Positions 41,990 through 50,381 of a stretch of DNA of 64,000 nt are shown piece after piece (position 1 is the stretch's first letter; every line of letters begins with the position of its first letter). The DNA comes from CANJIV01 sp046330225 (GTDB lineage Bacteria; Actinomycetota; Thermoleophilia; Solirubrobacterales; Solirubrobacteraceae). Both the position numbers and the translations under genes were made by a program. The notes beneath the pieces were generated by a model, which did not search any database, was not told where the DNA came from, and saw only the letters and a list, made by a program, of their open reading frames with translations. Location: contig JAXLTD010000003.1 in assembly GCA_046330225.1 (NCBI GenBank), forward strand, positions 372,001-436,000, written 5' to 3'.

Positions 41990-42658
41990 TCAGGGCGAGA
42001 CGACGACGGCCGGTTGCGCTGCTACGCGGGCGGCGTAGACGTTGTCGACGACGGCGACCCGTTCGGTCCCGGACGTTGAGCTCACCGCCACCGAATCGGT
42101 GCCGTCGGCCGCTAGCCCGACCAGCAGCCGCGAAGCCGGCCCTCCGCCAGCGGCGCTTGGAGCGCCAAGCGTTATCCAAAGATGGCCGTCAGAAGCCGCG
42201 CGTAGTGAAGTGCATCCCTCACCGTAGCCTTCGACATCGGCCACACGGATGCACATCGAGTCATTGCCCGGGACGACCCACACCCCTCTCTCGATGCTGG
42301 GCAGGTCGACCTTCCGCGCGAGCGCACCGTTGGCGCCGTACCGCATCGCAGTTGCCGGGCTCACCGGCACGGTGCTCGTCGAGGCGCTGCTAGGCAAACG
42401 GAAGATCGCGAACCGAGCCTTCGTTGCTGCCTGCACCCGACGAACCACTGCTCGACGCTGCTGGAGCTCCCGGGACGGAGCTGCACGCTTGGGGAAGGCA
42501 GCTGCGTTCGAGTACTCAACGCGGAGCCGGACCCCCCCCGGCGGGGAAGCGGCGAGCGCAACGCCCCCGGCGAGAAGAACGCCAGCGCTGATTCCGAGCA
42601 CCAACCTCGTGCTACTCGACCGGCCCCTCCCGCTGTTCAATCCGCGCGAACCCATCAT
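41990..42658 (-). CDS. Membrane-anchored hypothetical protein
   Basis: A 222-residue protein I do not recognise. After a basic start it has one hydrophobic helix at about 19-37 (LVLGISAGVLLAGGVALAA), then an extracytoplasmic domain with two cysteines (in SMCIRVADVEGYGEGCTSL) and Gly/Val-rich beta strands. It starts at the ATG overlapping the upstream gene's stop (ATGA), so the pair is co-translated. Base composition is visibly less GC-rich than flanking genes, with more mixed third positions, suggesting later acquisition or relaxed codon bias. It probably acts with the secreted six-cysteine protein. Confidence 0.7.
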   Translation of the reverse strand: MMGSRGLNSGRGRSSSTRLVLGISAGVLLAGGVALAASPPGGVRLRVEYSNAAAFPKRAAPSRELQQRRAVVRRVQAATKARFAIFRLPSSASTSTVPVSPATAMRYGANGALARKVDLPSIERGVWVVPGNDSMCIRVADVEGYGEGCTSLRAASDGHLWITLGAPSAAGGGPASRLLVGLAADGTDSVAVSSTSGTERVAVVDNVYAARVAAQPAVVVSP

Positions 42659-43089
42659 CAGCAAGGCCCGCCGGAACACCAGAACAGCTCGCCCGTGAGC
42701 GTCATCCCGTGCCAAGTCACGCCCGAGGCCCCTCTCAGCGGCACCTGGCCGTAGTAGGTGTGATGCGGATCGACGTTGGGATTCGAGCTACAGACTGGGT
42801 TGTAGTACATGTTGCCGGCGGAATCGAACGCGGCCGCGCAGTTCTCAAAGGTGTTGTTGCGATACACCCTGAGCGACCACGAATCGTTGGCGTAGTAGAA
42901 GCCGCTGGTCAGACAGTAGATGTACGGGCTGTGCTCGTGATTGACGCAGTAGAAGCCGAAGGATGCTGAGGCGGGCTGCGCCGCCGTTGCGAGCGCCGCC
43001 GAGACCACCAGCTGCGCGGCCACCACAAGCGCGATGCGGCGGCTTCGCGATGCGATCCGACTCCCAGGCGCTGCGGCTCCTCTCCGCAC
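42658..43089 (-). CDS. Secreted six-cysteine protein of unknown function
   Basis: A 143-residue exported protein. A basic N-terminus and hydrophobic core (about 19-38) end with SASA, the likely cleavage site near residue 43. The mature domain has about 100 residues rich in Tyr, Asn and Trp (VNHEHSPYIYC, SGFYYANDSWSLRVYRNN), with six cysteines (48, 59, 84, 100, 138, 143) able to make three disulfides and ending in GGPC. Aromatic-rich compact beta composition recalls small secreted bacteriocin-like or inhibitor folds, but I cannot assign one. It starts at GTG inside an inverted repeat under a consensus promoter. Confidence 0.75.
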   Translation of the reverse strand: MRRGAAAPGSRIASRSRRIALVVAAQLVVSAALATAAQPASASFGFYCVNHEHSPYIYCLTSGFYYANDSWSLRVYRNNTFENCAAAFDSAGNMYYNPVCSSNPNVDPHHTYYGQVPLRGASGVTWHGMTLTGELFWCSGGPC

Positions 43090-43110
43090 GTTCGGCAGAC
43101 CCCGAACGTG
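43087..43110. promoter_or_regulatory. Inverted repeat over the start of the secreted six-cysteine gene
   Basis: CACGTTCGG (43087-43095) and CCGAACGTG (43102-43110) are perfect 9-bp arms around six bases. The repeat runs from the predicted transcription start to the GTG start codon, which is part of one arm. It can be an operator overlapping +1 or an mRNA hairpin that hides the start. Confidence 0.65.
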
Positions 43111-43115
43111 ACTCG

Positions 43116-43144
43116 ACCCTACCCGCCGGGGGGGGCGCTGTCAA
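43116..43144 (-). promoter_or_regulatory. Consensus sigma-A promoter of the six-cysteine gene pair
   Basis: On the minus strand a perfect -35 TTGACA (43144-43139), a 17-bp spacer and a -10 TAGGGT (43121-43116). Predicted +1 is near 43109. This is the best -35/-10 pair I see in the window. Confidence 0.7.
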
Positions 43145-43178
43145 CCGGGCCGGGTTGTCCGCGCAAGGCAGCCCTGGG

Positions 43179-43679
43179 TCATCCGAGCTGCGAGAGCCAC
43201 GAGGTATCCGGAATTCCCGGGTGCAGGGCGCCCCCCACGACGAGCGTCGGGGTGGTGGCGACGCCGCCGCGCAGGCCCGCCTCGAAGTCGGCGCGCACGC
43301 GGGCCAGCACCTCCCCGGAGCGCCGGTCGGTGTCGAAGCGCGCGATGTCGAGGCCCAGCGCCTCGGCCCGCGCCCACAGATGCGGATCCTCGAGGCGGCC
43401 CTGGTCGGCGAAGAGCGCGTCGTGCATCGGCCAGAACGCGCCCTGCGCGGCGGCGGCCTCGGCGGCCTGCGCGGCGGCCCAGGCGCGCGGATGGGAGGTG
43501 CGCACCGGGAAGTGCCGGAAGCAGACGCGCACTGCCGCCGCAGCGAGCCGGGCCTCGGTGACCGCGCAAAACGGGCACTCGTAGTCGGCGTACACGGTCA
43601 GGAGCGGCGCGCCGGCGGGGCCGCGGACGTGATCTGCGTCCGTCAGCGGCGGAAGCGGCGCGCTGCGCAGGTCGGTCAC
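43179..43679 (-). CDS. DsbA-like thioredoxin-fold protein (DSBA oxidoreductase family)
   Basis: A 166-residue thioredoxin-fold protein with active-site C35-PFC-38 (DYECPFC) after the first strand, a helical insertion (about 55-120) as in DsbA, and the cis-proline loop VATTPTLVVGG. No signal peptide is evident, so it may act in the cytoplasm like the FrnE-type proteins. It follows the peroxiredoxin gene by 22 bp and may recycle it or share a redox-stress role. Between it and the next gene are 89 bp with a strong promoter. Confidence 0.85.
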   Translation of the reverse strand: MTDLRSAPLPPLTDADHVRGPAGAPLLTVYADYECPFCAVTEARLAAAAVRVCFRHFPVRTSHPRAWAAAQAAEAAAAQGAFWPMHDALFADQGRLEDPHLWARAEALGLDIARFDTDRRSGEVLARVRADFEAGLRGGVATTPTLVVGGALHPGIPDTSWLSQLG

Positions 43680-43701
43680 GGCGCTGCCGGCCTCGGCGGC
43701 C

Positions 43702-44160
43702 TCAGACGGCGTCGAGGCCGTCGAAGATGAGGTTGACGCCCGGCAGGTCGCCCGGCGTCGGGGCCTGGTAGCTCCAGCGCACGACGGCGTCGGGGCCCGT
43801 GATCACCAGCGCCCGCTCGGGGAAGCCGCCCGGGTGGTACGCGCCGAACGCCCGGCAGGCCGCGCCCTTGGGCTCGAAGTCCGAGAGCTGCGGGATCGAC
43901 ACGCCGAGCTGCTCGACGAAGGCCGACTGCGACCAGGGCGAATCGCACGAGACCCCGAACATGCGGGCGCCCCGCTCGGCCAGCGGCTCCAGGATCTCCT
44001 CGTAGAGGCTGAACTGGTCGGTGCAGACCGGGCTGAACGCGAACGGGTAGAAGACGAGCACGGTCACGGCGCCCTCGAGGTCTGCGCGCGTGAAGTCCTT
44101 GCCCTCCCCCGTCTTCAGCGTGAACTCGGGCGCCGGTGATCCCGGCGCGAGCACGCTCAC
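43702..44160 (-). CDS. Peroxiredoxin (AhpE/BCP-like)
   Basis: A 152-residue peroxiredoxin reducing H2O2 and organic peroxides. The peroxidatic cysteine is C46 in FYPFAFSPVC, where the usual Thr of the active site is Ser; C71 (GVSCDS) is a possible resolving residue, and WSYQAP near the end carries the family aromatic. Its GTG start overlaps the rpsO stop by 4 bases, an unexpected coupling of a redox enzyme to a ribosomal protein. The DsbA-like gene follows. Confidence 0.88.
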   Translation of the reverse strand: MSVLAPGSPAPEFTLKTGEGKDFTRADLEGAVTVLVFYPFAFSPVCTDQFSLYEEILEPLAERGARMFGVSCDSPWSQSAFVEQLGVSIPQLSDFEPKGAACRAFGAYHPGGFPERALVITGPDAVVRWSYQAPTPGDLPGVNLIFDGLDAV

Positions 44161-44426
44161 TTCCGGAGCCCGAGCTCCTTGACCAGCGAGCGGTAGCTCT
44201 CGAGGTCTCGGCGCTGCAGGTAGTTGAGCAGCCGGCGGCGCTGCCCGACGAGCATGAGCAGTCCGCGACGGGAGTGGTGGTCCTTCTGGTGCTCGCGCAG
44301 GTGCTCGGTCAGGTGGTTGATGCGCTCGGTCAGCAGCGCGATCTGCACCTCGGCCGAGCCGGTGTCGCCCTCGGCCTTGCCGAACTTGGCGACGAGCTCC
44401 TGCTTGCGGTCAGCGGTGACGGTCAT
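44157..44426 (-). CDS. rpsO: 30S ribosomal protein S15
   Basis: An 89-residue S15 that binds the central domain of 16S rRNA. DTGSAEVQIALLTERINHLTEHL and HHSRRGLLMLVGQRRRLLNYL are the highly conserved helices. The length is exactly that of bacterial S15. TACGGT lies 10 nt before the ATG as a possible -10. pnp, normally the next gene, is 2.3 kb further on. S15 often represses its own mRNA through a leader structure, but the leader here seems too short for that. Confidence 0.97.
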   Translation of the reverse strand: MTVTADRKQELVAKFGKAEGDTGSAEVQIALLTERINHLTEHLREHQKDHHSRRGLLMLVGQRRRLLNYLQRRDLESYRSLVKELGLRK

Positions 44427-44436
44427 GCGGCCGCGA

Positions 44437-44442
44437 ACCGTA
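44437..44442 (-). promoter_or_regulatory. Candidate -10 element of rpsO
   Basis: TACGGT on the minus strand, 10 nt before the rpsO ATG, within the 75-bp gap after ribF. The -35 is unclear. Confidence 0.35.
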
Positions 44443-44501
44443 GCAGAGGCCCCGCGGGGCCCGCCGCGCCGCGCCGGCAGGCTCGGGGCGGACTGCCGGG
44501 C

Positions 44502-45380
44502 TCAGCCGGCCGCCCGCGCACAGGCCGCCCGGGTGGCCTCGACGTCGCGATCGATCTGCTGCACCAGCGCCTCCACCGACGGGAACAGCCGCTCGCCCCG
44601 CAGCCGCTCGAGGAACGACAGGCGCAGCTCGCTGCCGTACAGGTCGCTCGCGAAGTCGAGCAGGAACGCCTCGATCAGCACGCCCCTGCCGGTCTCGAAC
44701 TGGGGGCGAATCCCGATGTTCACGGCCGCCGGAATGCCGTTGGCCAGGCAGGCGTAGACGCCCTTGTCCGGTCGCACGTAGCGCTCGTCGGGCACGAGGT
44801 TGGCGGTCGGGTAGCCGAGCTCGCGGCCCCGGCCGTCGCCGTGCACGACCTCGCCGCGCACCTCGAACGGACGCCCGAGGAAGACGGCGGCGTGGCCAAC
44901 CTCACCGGCGGCGAGCAGCCCCCGGATGTGGCTGGACGACACGGTCTCCCCCTCGGCCTCCACGAGCTCCACGACGTGGGTGGAGAACCGCCCGTCGGCA
45001 GCGAGCATCGCGGTGTCGCCGCCGGCCCGATGGCCGAAGCGGAAGTTGCGCCCGACCGAGACGCGCGTGGCCCCGAGCGCGCCGACGAGCACGTCGTCGA
45101 CGAAGGCCTGCGGGGCCTGGGCAGCGAACGATTCGTCGAACGGGATGACTACGAGCTCCTCGGCGCCGAGCGCGGCGACGAGCTCGGCCTTCGTCTCCAG
45201 GCTGGTGAGCAGCTTCGGCGCGCTGGCCGGGGCGATCACCGACAGCGGGTGCGGGTCGAAGGTCAGGACGGTGTCACTGCCGGCGATGACCGCGCGGTGG
45301 CCGAGGTGCACCCCGTCGAAGACGCCGACGGCGACCTGGCGCGGCCGGGGCTCGGCCTCGGTGAGCGGAACGATCCTCAT
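44502..45380 (-). CDS. ribF: Bifunctional riboflavin kinase/FAD synthetase
   Basis: A 292-residue enzyme turning riboflavin into FMN and FAD. The N-terminal adenylyltransferase has GVFDGVHLGHRAVI at 19-32 and the SSSHIRGLLAAGEV motif; the C-terminal kinase has GRGRELGYPTANL and VYACLANGIPAAVNIGIRP. The ATG overlaps the truB stop (ATGA). The gene order nrnA-truB-ribF-rpsO is standard, so the assignment is firm. Confidence 0.95.
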   Translation of the reverse strand: MRIVPLTEAEPRPRQVAVGVFDGVHLGHRAVIAGSDTVLTFDPHPLSVIAPASAPKLLTSLETKAELVAALGAEELVVIPFDESFAAQAPQAFVDDVLVGALGATRVSVGRNFRFGHRAGGDTAMLAADGRFSTHVVELVEAEGETVSSSHIRGLLAAGEVGHAAVFLGRPFEVRGEVVHGDGRGRELGYPTANLVPDERYVRPDKGVYACLANGIPAAVNIGIRPQFETGRGVLIEAFLLDFASDLYGSELRLSFLERLRGERLFPSVEALVQQIDRDVEATRAACARAAG

Positions 45381-46189
45381 CCGGGCCGGAACCCTACGAC
45401 GGGCTTGAGTTCGCCGCCGCGCGGCTCGGCGATCGCGACGAGCCCGCCGGCGTCCACGAGCCGCACGGGCCCGTCGGCCTCCCCGGGGACGGCCACGCCG
45501 TGGCTGGCCCGCCGGGCGGCCTCGGGATCGAGCTCCCGGGCCGGCAGGAAGCCCAGGGCGTCGGCGAGCGGGATTACCCGCTCGTCGTCGGCGTCCTGCA
45601 CCCGGAACGGCCCGATCGCGGTGCGGCGCAGCGACTCGCAGTAGGCGTCGCCGAGGCCGGCGATGAGGCTGCGCACGTAGGTCCCTGACCCGCACTCGAT
45701 CCCGAAGGCCGCGCGGTCCCCCTCCCGCCAGCGCTGCTCGAAGCGCCGGACCTCGACGGTCCGCTCGGGCACCTCGACGTCCTCGCCGCGTCGCGCGCGG
45801 GCGTAGGCCCGCTCTCCGTCGACGTGCACTGCCGAGTACGCGGGCGGCCGCTGGCGGATCTCCCCGGTGGGGAGGAGCAGCGGGTCGGGCGGCATCCGCC
45901 CGGTGACCGTGATCTCCCCCTCGGGATCGCCGGTCGTCGAGGTGGCGCCCAGCCGCGCCACCGCCTCGTACGTCTTCGGGAGCGCCATGAGGAACCGCTG
46001 GGCCCGGGTCGCGCGCCCGACGAGCACGAGCAGCAGGCCTGTCGCGAAGGGATCGAGCGTGCCGGCGTGACCGACCTTGCGGCCGCGGAACCGGCGCCGG
46101 GCGGCGGCGACCGCATCGTGGGAGGTGATCCCGGCCGGCTTGTCGACGAGCACCACGCCGCCCTGCGGCGCGAGGGCTGCGGAGGTCAA
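45377..46189 (-). CDS. truB: tRNA pseudouridine(55) synthase TruB
   Basis: A 270-residue enzyme making pseudouridine 55 in tRNA. VLVDKPAGITSHDAV and the catalytic stretch HAGTLDPFATGLL, with D46 as nucleophile, are clear; GTYVRSLIAGLG marks the third motif. I start at the TTG overlapping the nrnA stop (TTGA), which matches the family length; no nearby ATG or GTG in frame gives a better start. Confidence 0.94.
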   Translation of the reverse strand: MTSAALAPQGGVVLVDKPAGITSHDAVAAARRRFRGRKVGHAGTLDPFATGLLLVLVGRATRAQRFLMALPKTYEAVARLGATSTTGDPEGEITVTGRMPPDPLLLPTGEIRQRPPAYSAVHVDGERAYARARRGEDVEVPERTVEVRRFEQRWREGDRAAFGIECGSGTYVRSLIAGLGDAYCESLRRTAIGPFRVQDADDERVIPLADALGFLPARELDPEAARRASHGVAVPGEADGPVRLVDAGGLVAIAEPRGGELKPVVGFRPG

Positions 46190-47181
46190 AGCTGGGCGGC
46201 GACTTCGGCGCGCAGGAACGCCACGAGCTCGTCCCACGGCGCGTCGGTGGAGAAGCCCGCGGCCTGCCGGTGCCCGCCGCCCCCGCGGGCCCGGGCGATC
46301 TTCGAGACGTCGACGCGGTCGTCGGTCGCCCGCAGCGACACCTTGCGGGTGCCTTCCTGGCCGGGCCCGAGCCGGTCGCGGACGAGCGCCGCCACTGCGG
46401 TCCCCTCGACCATGCGCAGGTGGTCCACGACGCCCTCGGAGTAGTTCTCCTCCGCCCCGGTCTCCGTGTAGTCCGCCGCGGAAAGGCGGGTGAGCGTGAG
46501 CGCCCCGCCGTCGTGGCGCTCCACATGGGCCAGGCCCCGGGCCAGGAGCTCGAGCTTCCCGTACGGGATGCCTTCGTACAGCCGCCGGTACATCTCGTGC
46601 ACGTCCACGCCGGCCTCGATGAGCTCCGCCGCCATCATGTGCGCCCGGGTCCCCGTGTTCTCGTACATGAACTTGCCGGTGTCGGTGACCAGCCCGACGT
46701 ACAGCGCCTCGGCGATCGTCTGGGTCGGCTCGACGCCGAGGCCGCGCATCAGGTCCCAGACGATCTCGGCGGTGCAGGACGCGTCGGGAACGACGTGGTT
46801 GACCGTGCCGAACAGCGTGTTGTCGTGGTGGTGGTCGATGTTGACGATGTGGGCGCCCTCGCGCTTGAGCACGTCAGCGGGGTTGCGGTCGATGTTGCCG
46901 CAGTCGAGAAACACGATCGTGCGCTCCTCCACGTCGTCGGGCAGCGTCGTCATGAGGCCGACGAGCTGGAAGAAGCGGTACTCGTAGGGCAGCGGCAGCT
47001 CATCGGAGGACATGAACATCACGCTGTCCTTGCCGAGCGTCGAGAGGATCTCGTGCATGGCGACGAGCGAGCCGAGCGCGTCGCCGTCGGCGTTCTCGTG
47101 CGTCACGAGGATGAAGCGGTCCGAATCGCGCAGCTCCGCCAGGGCCTCGGTGCGCGTCGCCGTGGCGCCATTGCCGGTCAT
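46186..47181 (-). CDS. nrnA: Bifunctional oligoribonuclease/pAp phosphatase (DHH family)
   Basis: A 331-residue DHH-DHHA1 phosphoesterase degrading nanoRNA or pAp to nucleotides. Metal ligands lie in THENADGDALGS (H28, D32, D34), IVFLDCGN, and VNIDHHHDN; the DHHA1 domain ends with SKIARARGGGGHRQAAGF, where GGGHxxAAG binds substrate. It overlaps rbfA upstream and truB downstream by 4 bases each. It adds a final step to the RNA turnover genes in this window. Confidence 0.94.
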   Translation of the reverse strand: MTGNGATATRTEALAELRDSDRFILVTHENADGDALGSLVAMHEILSTLGKDSVMFMSSDELPLPYEYRFFQLVGLMTTLPDDVEERTIVFLDCGNIDRNPADVLKREGAHIVNIDHHHDNTLFGTVNHVVPDASCTAEIVWDLMRGLGVEPTQTIAEALYVGLVTDTGKFMYENTGTRAHMMAAELIEAGVDVHEMYRRLYEGIPYGKLELLARGLAHVERHDGGALTLTRLSAADYTETGAEENYSEGVVDHLRMVEGTAVAALVRDRLGPGQEGTRKVSLRATDDRVDVSKIARARGGGGHRQAAGFSTDAPWDELVAFLRAEVAAQL

Positions 47182-47531
47182 GCGTCGTCCTCGGGGGCGA
47201 GCCGGTCGGCCAGCTCGGAGATCCGCAGCCCGCGGTCGACGCTCTCGTCGTAGTGGAACTGCAGCGTCGGCGTGTGCTTGAGCCGCAGCTCGGAGGCGAC
47301 GCGGCGCTGGAGGTAGCCGTGAGCGCTGCGCAGCCCTTCGAGCGAGGCGGCGCGCACGTCGTCGTCGCCCAGCACGGAGACGTACACGCGGGCGTTGCGG
47401 AGGTCGGGGCTGGTGTCGACGGCGGTCACGGTGACGAAGCCGATGCGGGGATCCTTGAGGCCGGTGGTGATCGCATCGCTGAGCACCTCCCGCATCGCCT
47501 CGTTGACCCGCCGCAAGCGGTCGGCGGGCAT
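47178..47531 (-). CDS. rbfA: 30S ribosome-binding factor RbfA
   Basis: A 117-residue KH-like protein needed for late 16S maturation. RRVNEAMREVLSDAI at the start and the IGFVTVTAVDTSPDLRNARVYVSVLG core are typical, as is the PTLQFHYDES strand near the end. The start ATG is shared with a TAGGATG context and no clear Shine-Dalgarno. It overlaps nrnA by 4 bases. Confidence 0.94.
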   Translation of the reverse strand: MPADRLRRVNEAMREVLSDAITTGLKDPRIGFVTVTAVDTSPDLRNARVYVSVLGDDDVRAASLEGLRSAHGYLQRRVASELRLKHTPTLQFHYDESVDRGLRISELADRLAPEDDA

Positions 47532-47567
47532 CCTAGCCGCCCCCTGCCGGACAGTGCGGCGCCGCGC

Positions 47568-47876
47568 TCACGGGCGCAGATCGTCGATGGAGGCCACGAC
47601 CCGCTCGACCGACACGCCCTGCGGGAAGCGGGCGTCCAGCCAGCGCTGCACCGCGTCGGCGCGGTCCTCGAGCCGCCCGGGCGCGTCGGCCACGAGCGCC
47701 ACGCCGAGCGTCGCCCGCTGCCAGCGGTCGCCGTCGCCCAGCTCGGCGACGGCGCAGCCCATGCGGCCCTGCAGGTGCGCCTTGACGGGCGCGACCTCGC
47801 GCCGGCGGTCCTTCAGGGAGCCGGCGTCCGGGAAGTGCAGGTCGACCACGAGCACGGCAACGTACGGGGCGGACAC
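47568..47876 (-). CDS. DUF503 family protein YlxP
   Basis: A 102-residue ferredoxin-like-fold protein of the DUF503/YlxP family, almost always found between infB and rbfA. VAVLVVDLHFPDAGSLKDRRR contains the family's SLK-x2-R pattern. Family members are thought to act with RbfA/InfB in ribosome assembly or RNA metabolism; the precise role is not settled. GTG start, 13 bp after infB. Confidence 0.9.
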   Translation of the reverse strand: MSAPYVAVLVVDLHFPDAGSLKDRRREVAPVKAHLQGRMGCAVAELGDGDRWQRATLGVALVADAPGRLEDRADAVQRWLDARFPQGVSVERVVASIDDLRP

Positions 47877-47889
47877 CGAAGCGCGGTGT

Positions 47890-50379
47890 CTAGCTGAGCT
47901 CGCGCTCGACCTTGCGCGTCTCGTAGACCTCGATCTCGTCGCCTTCCTTGACGTCGGCGAAGTTCGCGAGGACCACGCCGCACTCGAAGCCGCTGGCCAC
48001 CTCGCGCACGTCGTCGTTGAAGCGCCGCAGGCTCCCGATCACGCCGTCGTAGACGATCGTGCCGTCGCGCACGAGGCGGACCTTGGCGCCGCGCGTCACC
48101 TTGCCCTCGGTGACGTAGCACCCGGCGATCGTGCCGACGCGCGAGGCCTTGAAGATCGCCCGGACCTCGATCTGGCCGACGATGTCCTCGACCTCTTCGG
48201 GCTCGAGCATGCCCTCCATCGCCGCCCGCAGCTCCTCGATGGCCTTGTAGATCACCTGGTAGGTCCGGATCTCGACGCCTTCGTGCTCGGCCATCGCGCG
48301 GGCGTCGCCGACCGGGCGGACGTTGAAGCCGAGGATGACGCCGTTCGACGCCGCCGCGAGCATCGCGTCGGACTCGGTGATCCCGCCCACGCCGCGGTGG
48401 ATGACGTTGACCGAGACCTCGTCCTGCGGCAGCCGCGCGATCTCGTCCTCGACGGCTTCGAGCGAGCCGGAGACGTCGGCCTTGAGCACGAGGTTGAGCT
48501 CCTTGACCTGGCCCTTGCGGGCGAGCTCGAGGACGTCCTCGAGCGAGACCTTGACGCCCGACCGGCGGGCCAGCGCCTCGGTCTTCAGGCGGTTGGCGCG
48601 CTCGCCGGCGAGCTGGCGGGCCTTGCGCTCGTTCTCGACGACGCGGACGAACTCGCCGGCCTCGGGAACGCCGTCGAAGCCGAGAATCTCGATGGGATCG
48701 CCCGGCCTGGCCGCCTTGGCGCGGTCGCCGTGGAAGTCGTTCATCGCCCGCACGCGGCCCCAGTGGGCGCCGGCGACGAGCGCATCGCCGACCTTCAGCG
48801 TTCCGCGCTGGATCAGGAGGGTGACGACCGGCCCGCGGCCCGGGTCGAGCTTGGACTCGATCACGATGCCGGAGGCCTCGGTGTCGGGATTGGCCTTGAG
48901 GTCCTCGAGCTCGGCCACGACCTGCAGCGTGTCGAGCAGGTTCTCGAGGCCGTCGTGCGTCTTGGCGGACACGTCGACGAACTCCGTCTCGCCGCCCCAC
49001 TCGGCCGGCTGGAGGCTGTGCTGGGCCATCTCGGCGCGCACCCGCTCGGGCGCGGCGCCCTCCTTGTCGATCTTGTTCACGGCGACGACGATCGGGACCT
49101 CGGCGGCCCGGGCGTGGTCGATCGCCTCCTCGGTCTGCGGCTTCACCCCGTCGTCGGCGGCGACGACGATCACCGCGATGTCGGTGACCTTGGCGCCGCG
49201 GGCGCGCATGGCCGTGAAGGCCTCGTGGCCCGGGGTGTCGAGGAAGGTGATGACCTTGTCGGCGTGGTGCACCTGGTAGGCGCCGATGTGCTGGGTGATG
49301 CCGCCCGCCTCGCCCGCGGCGACCTCGGTCTCGCGGATCGCGTCGAGCAGGGAGGTCTTGCCGTGGTCGACGTGGCCCATGATCGTCACGACCGGCGGGC
49401 GATCGGCGAGGTCCTCCGCGGCATCCTCGAAGGTCGGCTCGGCGTCGACGTCGTCGGCGGCGTGCACGATCTCGACCTCGCGGTCGAACTCGTCGGCCAG
49501 GACCTGGATCGCCTCGTCCGAGAGGGTCTGGGTCAGCGTGGCCATCTCGCCCAGCTGCATGAACTTCTTGATCACTTCGGGGACCGGGACGCCGAAGTAC
49601 TCGGCGACGTCCTTCACCGTGGAGCCGGAGTTGATGCGGACCGTCGCGTCCTCGACGACCGGCGTCTCCTTGGGCGCCGGCTCCTCGTAGGTGCCGCGGC
49701 GGCGCCGGCCGCGGCGCTGGCGGCGCGGCGGCTGCTGCGTGGCCGGCCCGCCCGGCGCGCGCCGGGAGGCCTGGGAGTCGAGGACGACGCGCCGCCGGCC
49801 GCCGGACGTCCCCGGGGCCCGCTCGCCCGACAGGGAGTTCCGGGTGGGCCGCTGGGGCTTGTCGCCGGCGGCCGCGGCCTCGGCGCGGGGATCGGAGATC
49901 ACGCGCGGCCCGGTGCCGGGCGCGGGGCGGTCCCCGGGCGCGGCGATGATGCGCGGGCCGGTTCCCGGCGGGGGCCGGTCCGGCGGCGCGGGCGGGGCTT
50001 CAGGGGGAGCCGCGGCGGCCGGAGCGGCCTCGGCGGACGCCGCGGCCGCGGGGACCGTGGCCGCAGCTGCGGGAGCGGCCGCTGCGGGGGCGGGCTTTGC
50101 TTCGGCCTTCGGCGCGGCGGGCGTCTCGGCCGTCGGCGCTGCGGCCGTCGGCGCGGGCGTCTCGGCCTTCGGTGCGGCGGCCTTCGGCGCCGCGGGCTTC
50201 GCTGCGGCCTTGGGCGCGGCGGGGCCCGCGCCGTTGCCGAGCACCTCGAGCGCGACGGATTCCTCCACGGAGGAGGCGGCGGCCTTCGCCTCGATCCCGG
50301 CAGCGTTGAGCTTCGCGAGCAACTCCTTGCTCGTGATTCCGTGCTGCTTGGCGATCTCGTGTACGCGCTTCTTGGCCAT
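47890..50379 (-). CDS. infB: Translation initiation factor IF-2
   Basis: An 829-residue initiation GTPase that brings fMet-tRNA to the 30S subunit. The N-terminal IF2_N motif (KRVHEIAKQHGITSKELLAKL) is followed by a long Ala/Pro/Lys-rich disordered region (about 60-250) and an Arg-rich stretch. A second IF2_N-like domain precedes the G domain, where GHVDHGKTS places K341 in the P-loop; DTPGHEAF and NKIDKEGA complete it. Domains III-IV include the C-terminal fMet-tRNA-binding beta barrel. I start at the ATG two bases after ylxR, as the longer frame is a ylxR shadow. Confidence 0.96.
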   Translation of the reverse strand: MAKKRVHEIAKQHGITSKELLAKLNAAGIEAKAAASSVEESVALEVLGNGAGPAAPKAAAKPAAPKAAAPKAETPAPTAAAPTAETPAAPKAEAKPAPAAAAPAAAATVPAAAASAEAAPAAAAPPEAPPAPPDRPPPGTGPRIIAAPGDRPAPGTGPRVISDPRAEAAAAGDKPQRPTRNSLSGERAPGTSGGRRRVVLDSQASRRAPGGPATQQPPRRQRRGRRRRGTYEEPAPKETPVVEDATVRINSGSTVKDVAEYFGVPVPEVIKKFMQLGEMATLTQTLSDEAIQVLADEFDREVEIVHAADDVDAEPTFEDAAEDLADRPPVVTIMGHVDHGKTSLLDAIRETEVAAGEAGGITQHIGAYQVHHADKVITFLDTPGHEAFTAMRARGAKVTDIAVIVVAADDGVKPQTEEAIDHARAAEVPIVVAVNKIDKEGAAPERVRAEMAQHSLQPAEWGGETEFVDVSAKTHDGLENLLDTLQVVAELEDLKANPDTEASGIVIESKLDPGRGPVVTLLIQRGTLKVGDALVAGAHWGRVRAMNDFHGDRAKAARPGDPIEILGFDGVPEAGEFVRVVENERKARQLAGERANRLKTEALARRSGVKVSLEDVLELARKGQVKELNLVLKADVSGSLEAVEDEIARLPQDEVSVNVIHRGVGGITESDAMLAAASNGVILGFNVRPVGDARAMAEHEGVEIRTYQVIYKAIEELRAAMEGMLEPEEVEDIVGQIEVRAIFKASRVGTIAGCYVTEGKVTRGAKVRLVRDGTIVYDGVIGSLRRFNDDVREVASGFECGVVLANFADVKEGDEIEVYETRKVERELS

Positions 50380-50381
50380 CG

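Noticed and set aside
43087..43110. Inverted repeat containing GTTC and GAAC as a second LexA box
   Set aside because: The half-sites are in the opposite order (GTTC then GAAC) and spaced differently from the CGAAC-N4-GTTCG SOS box.
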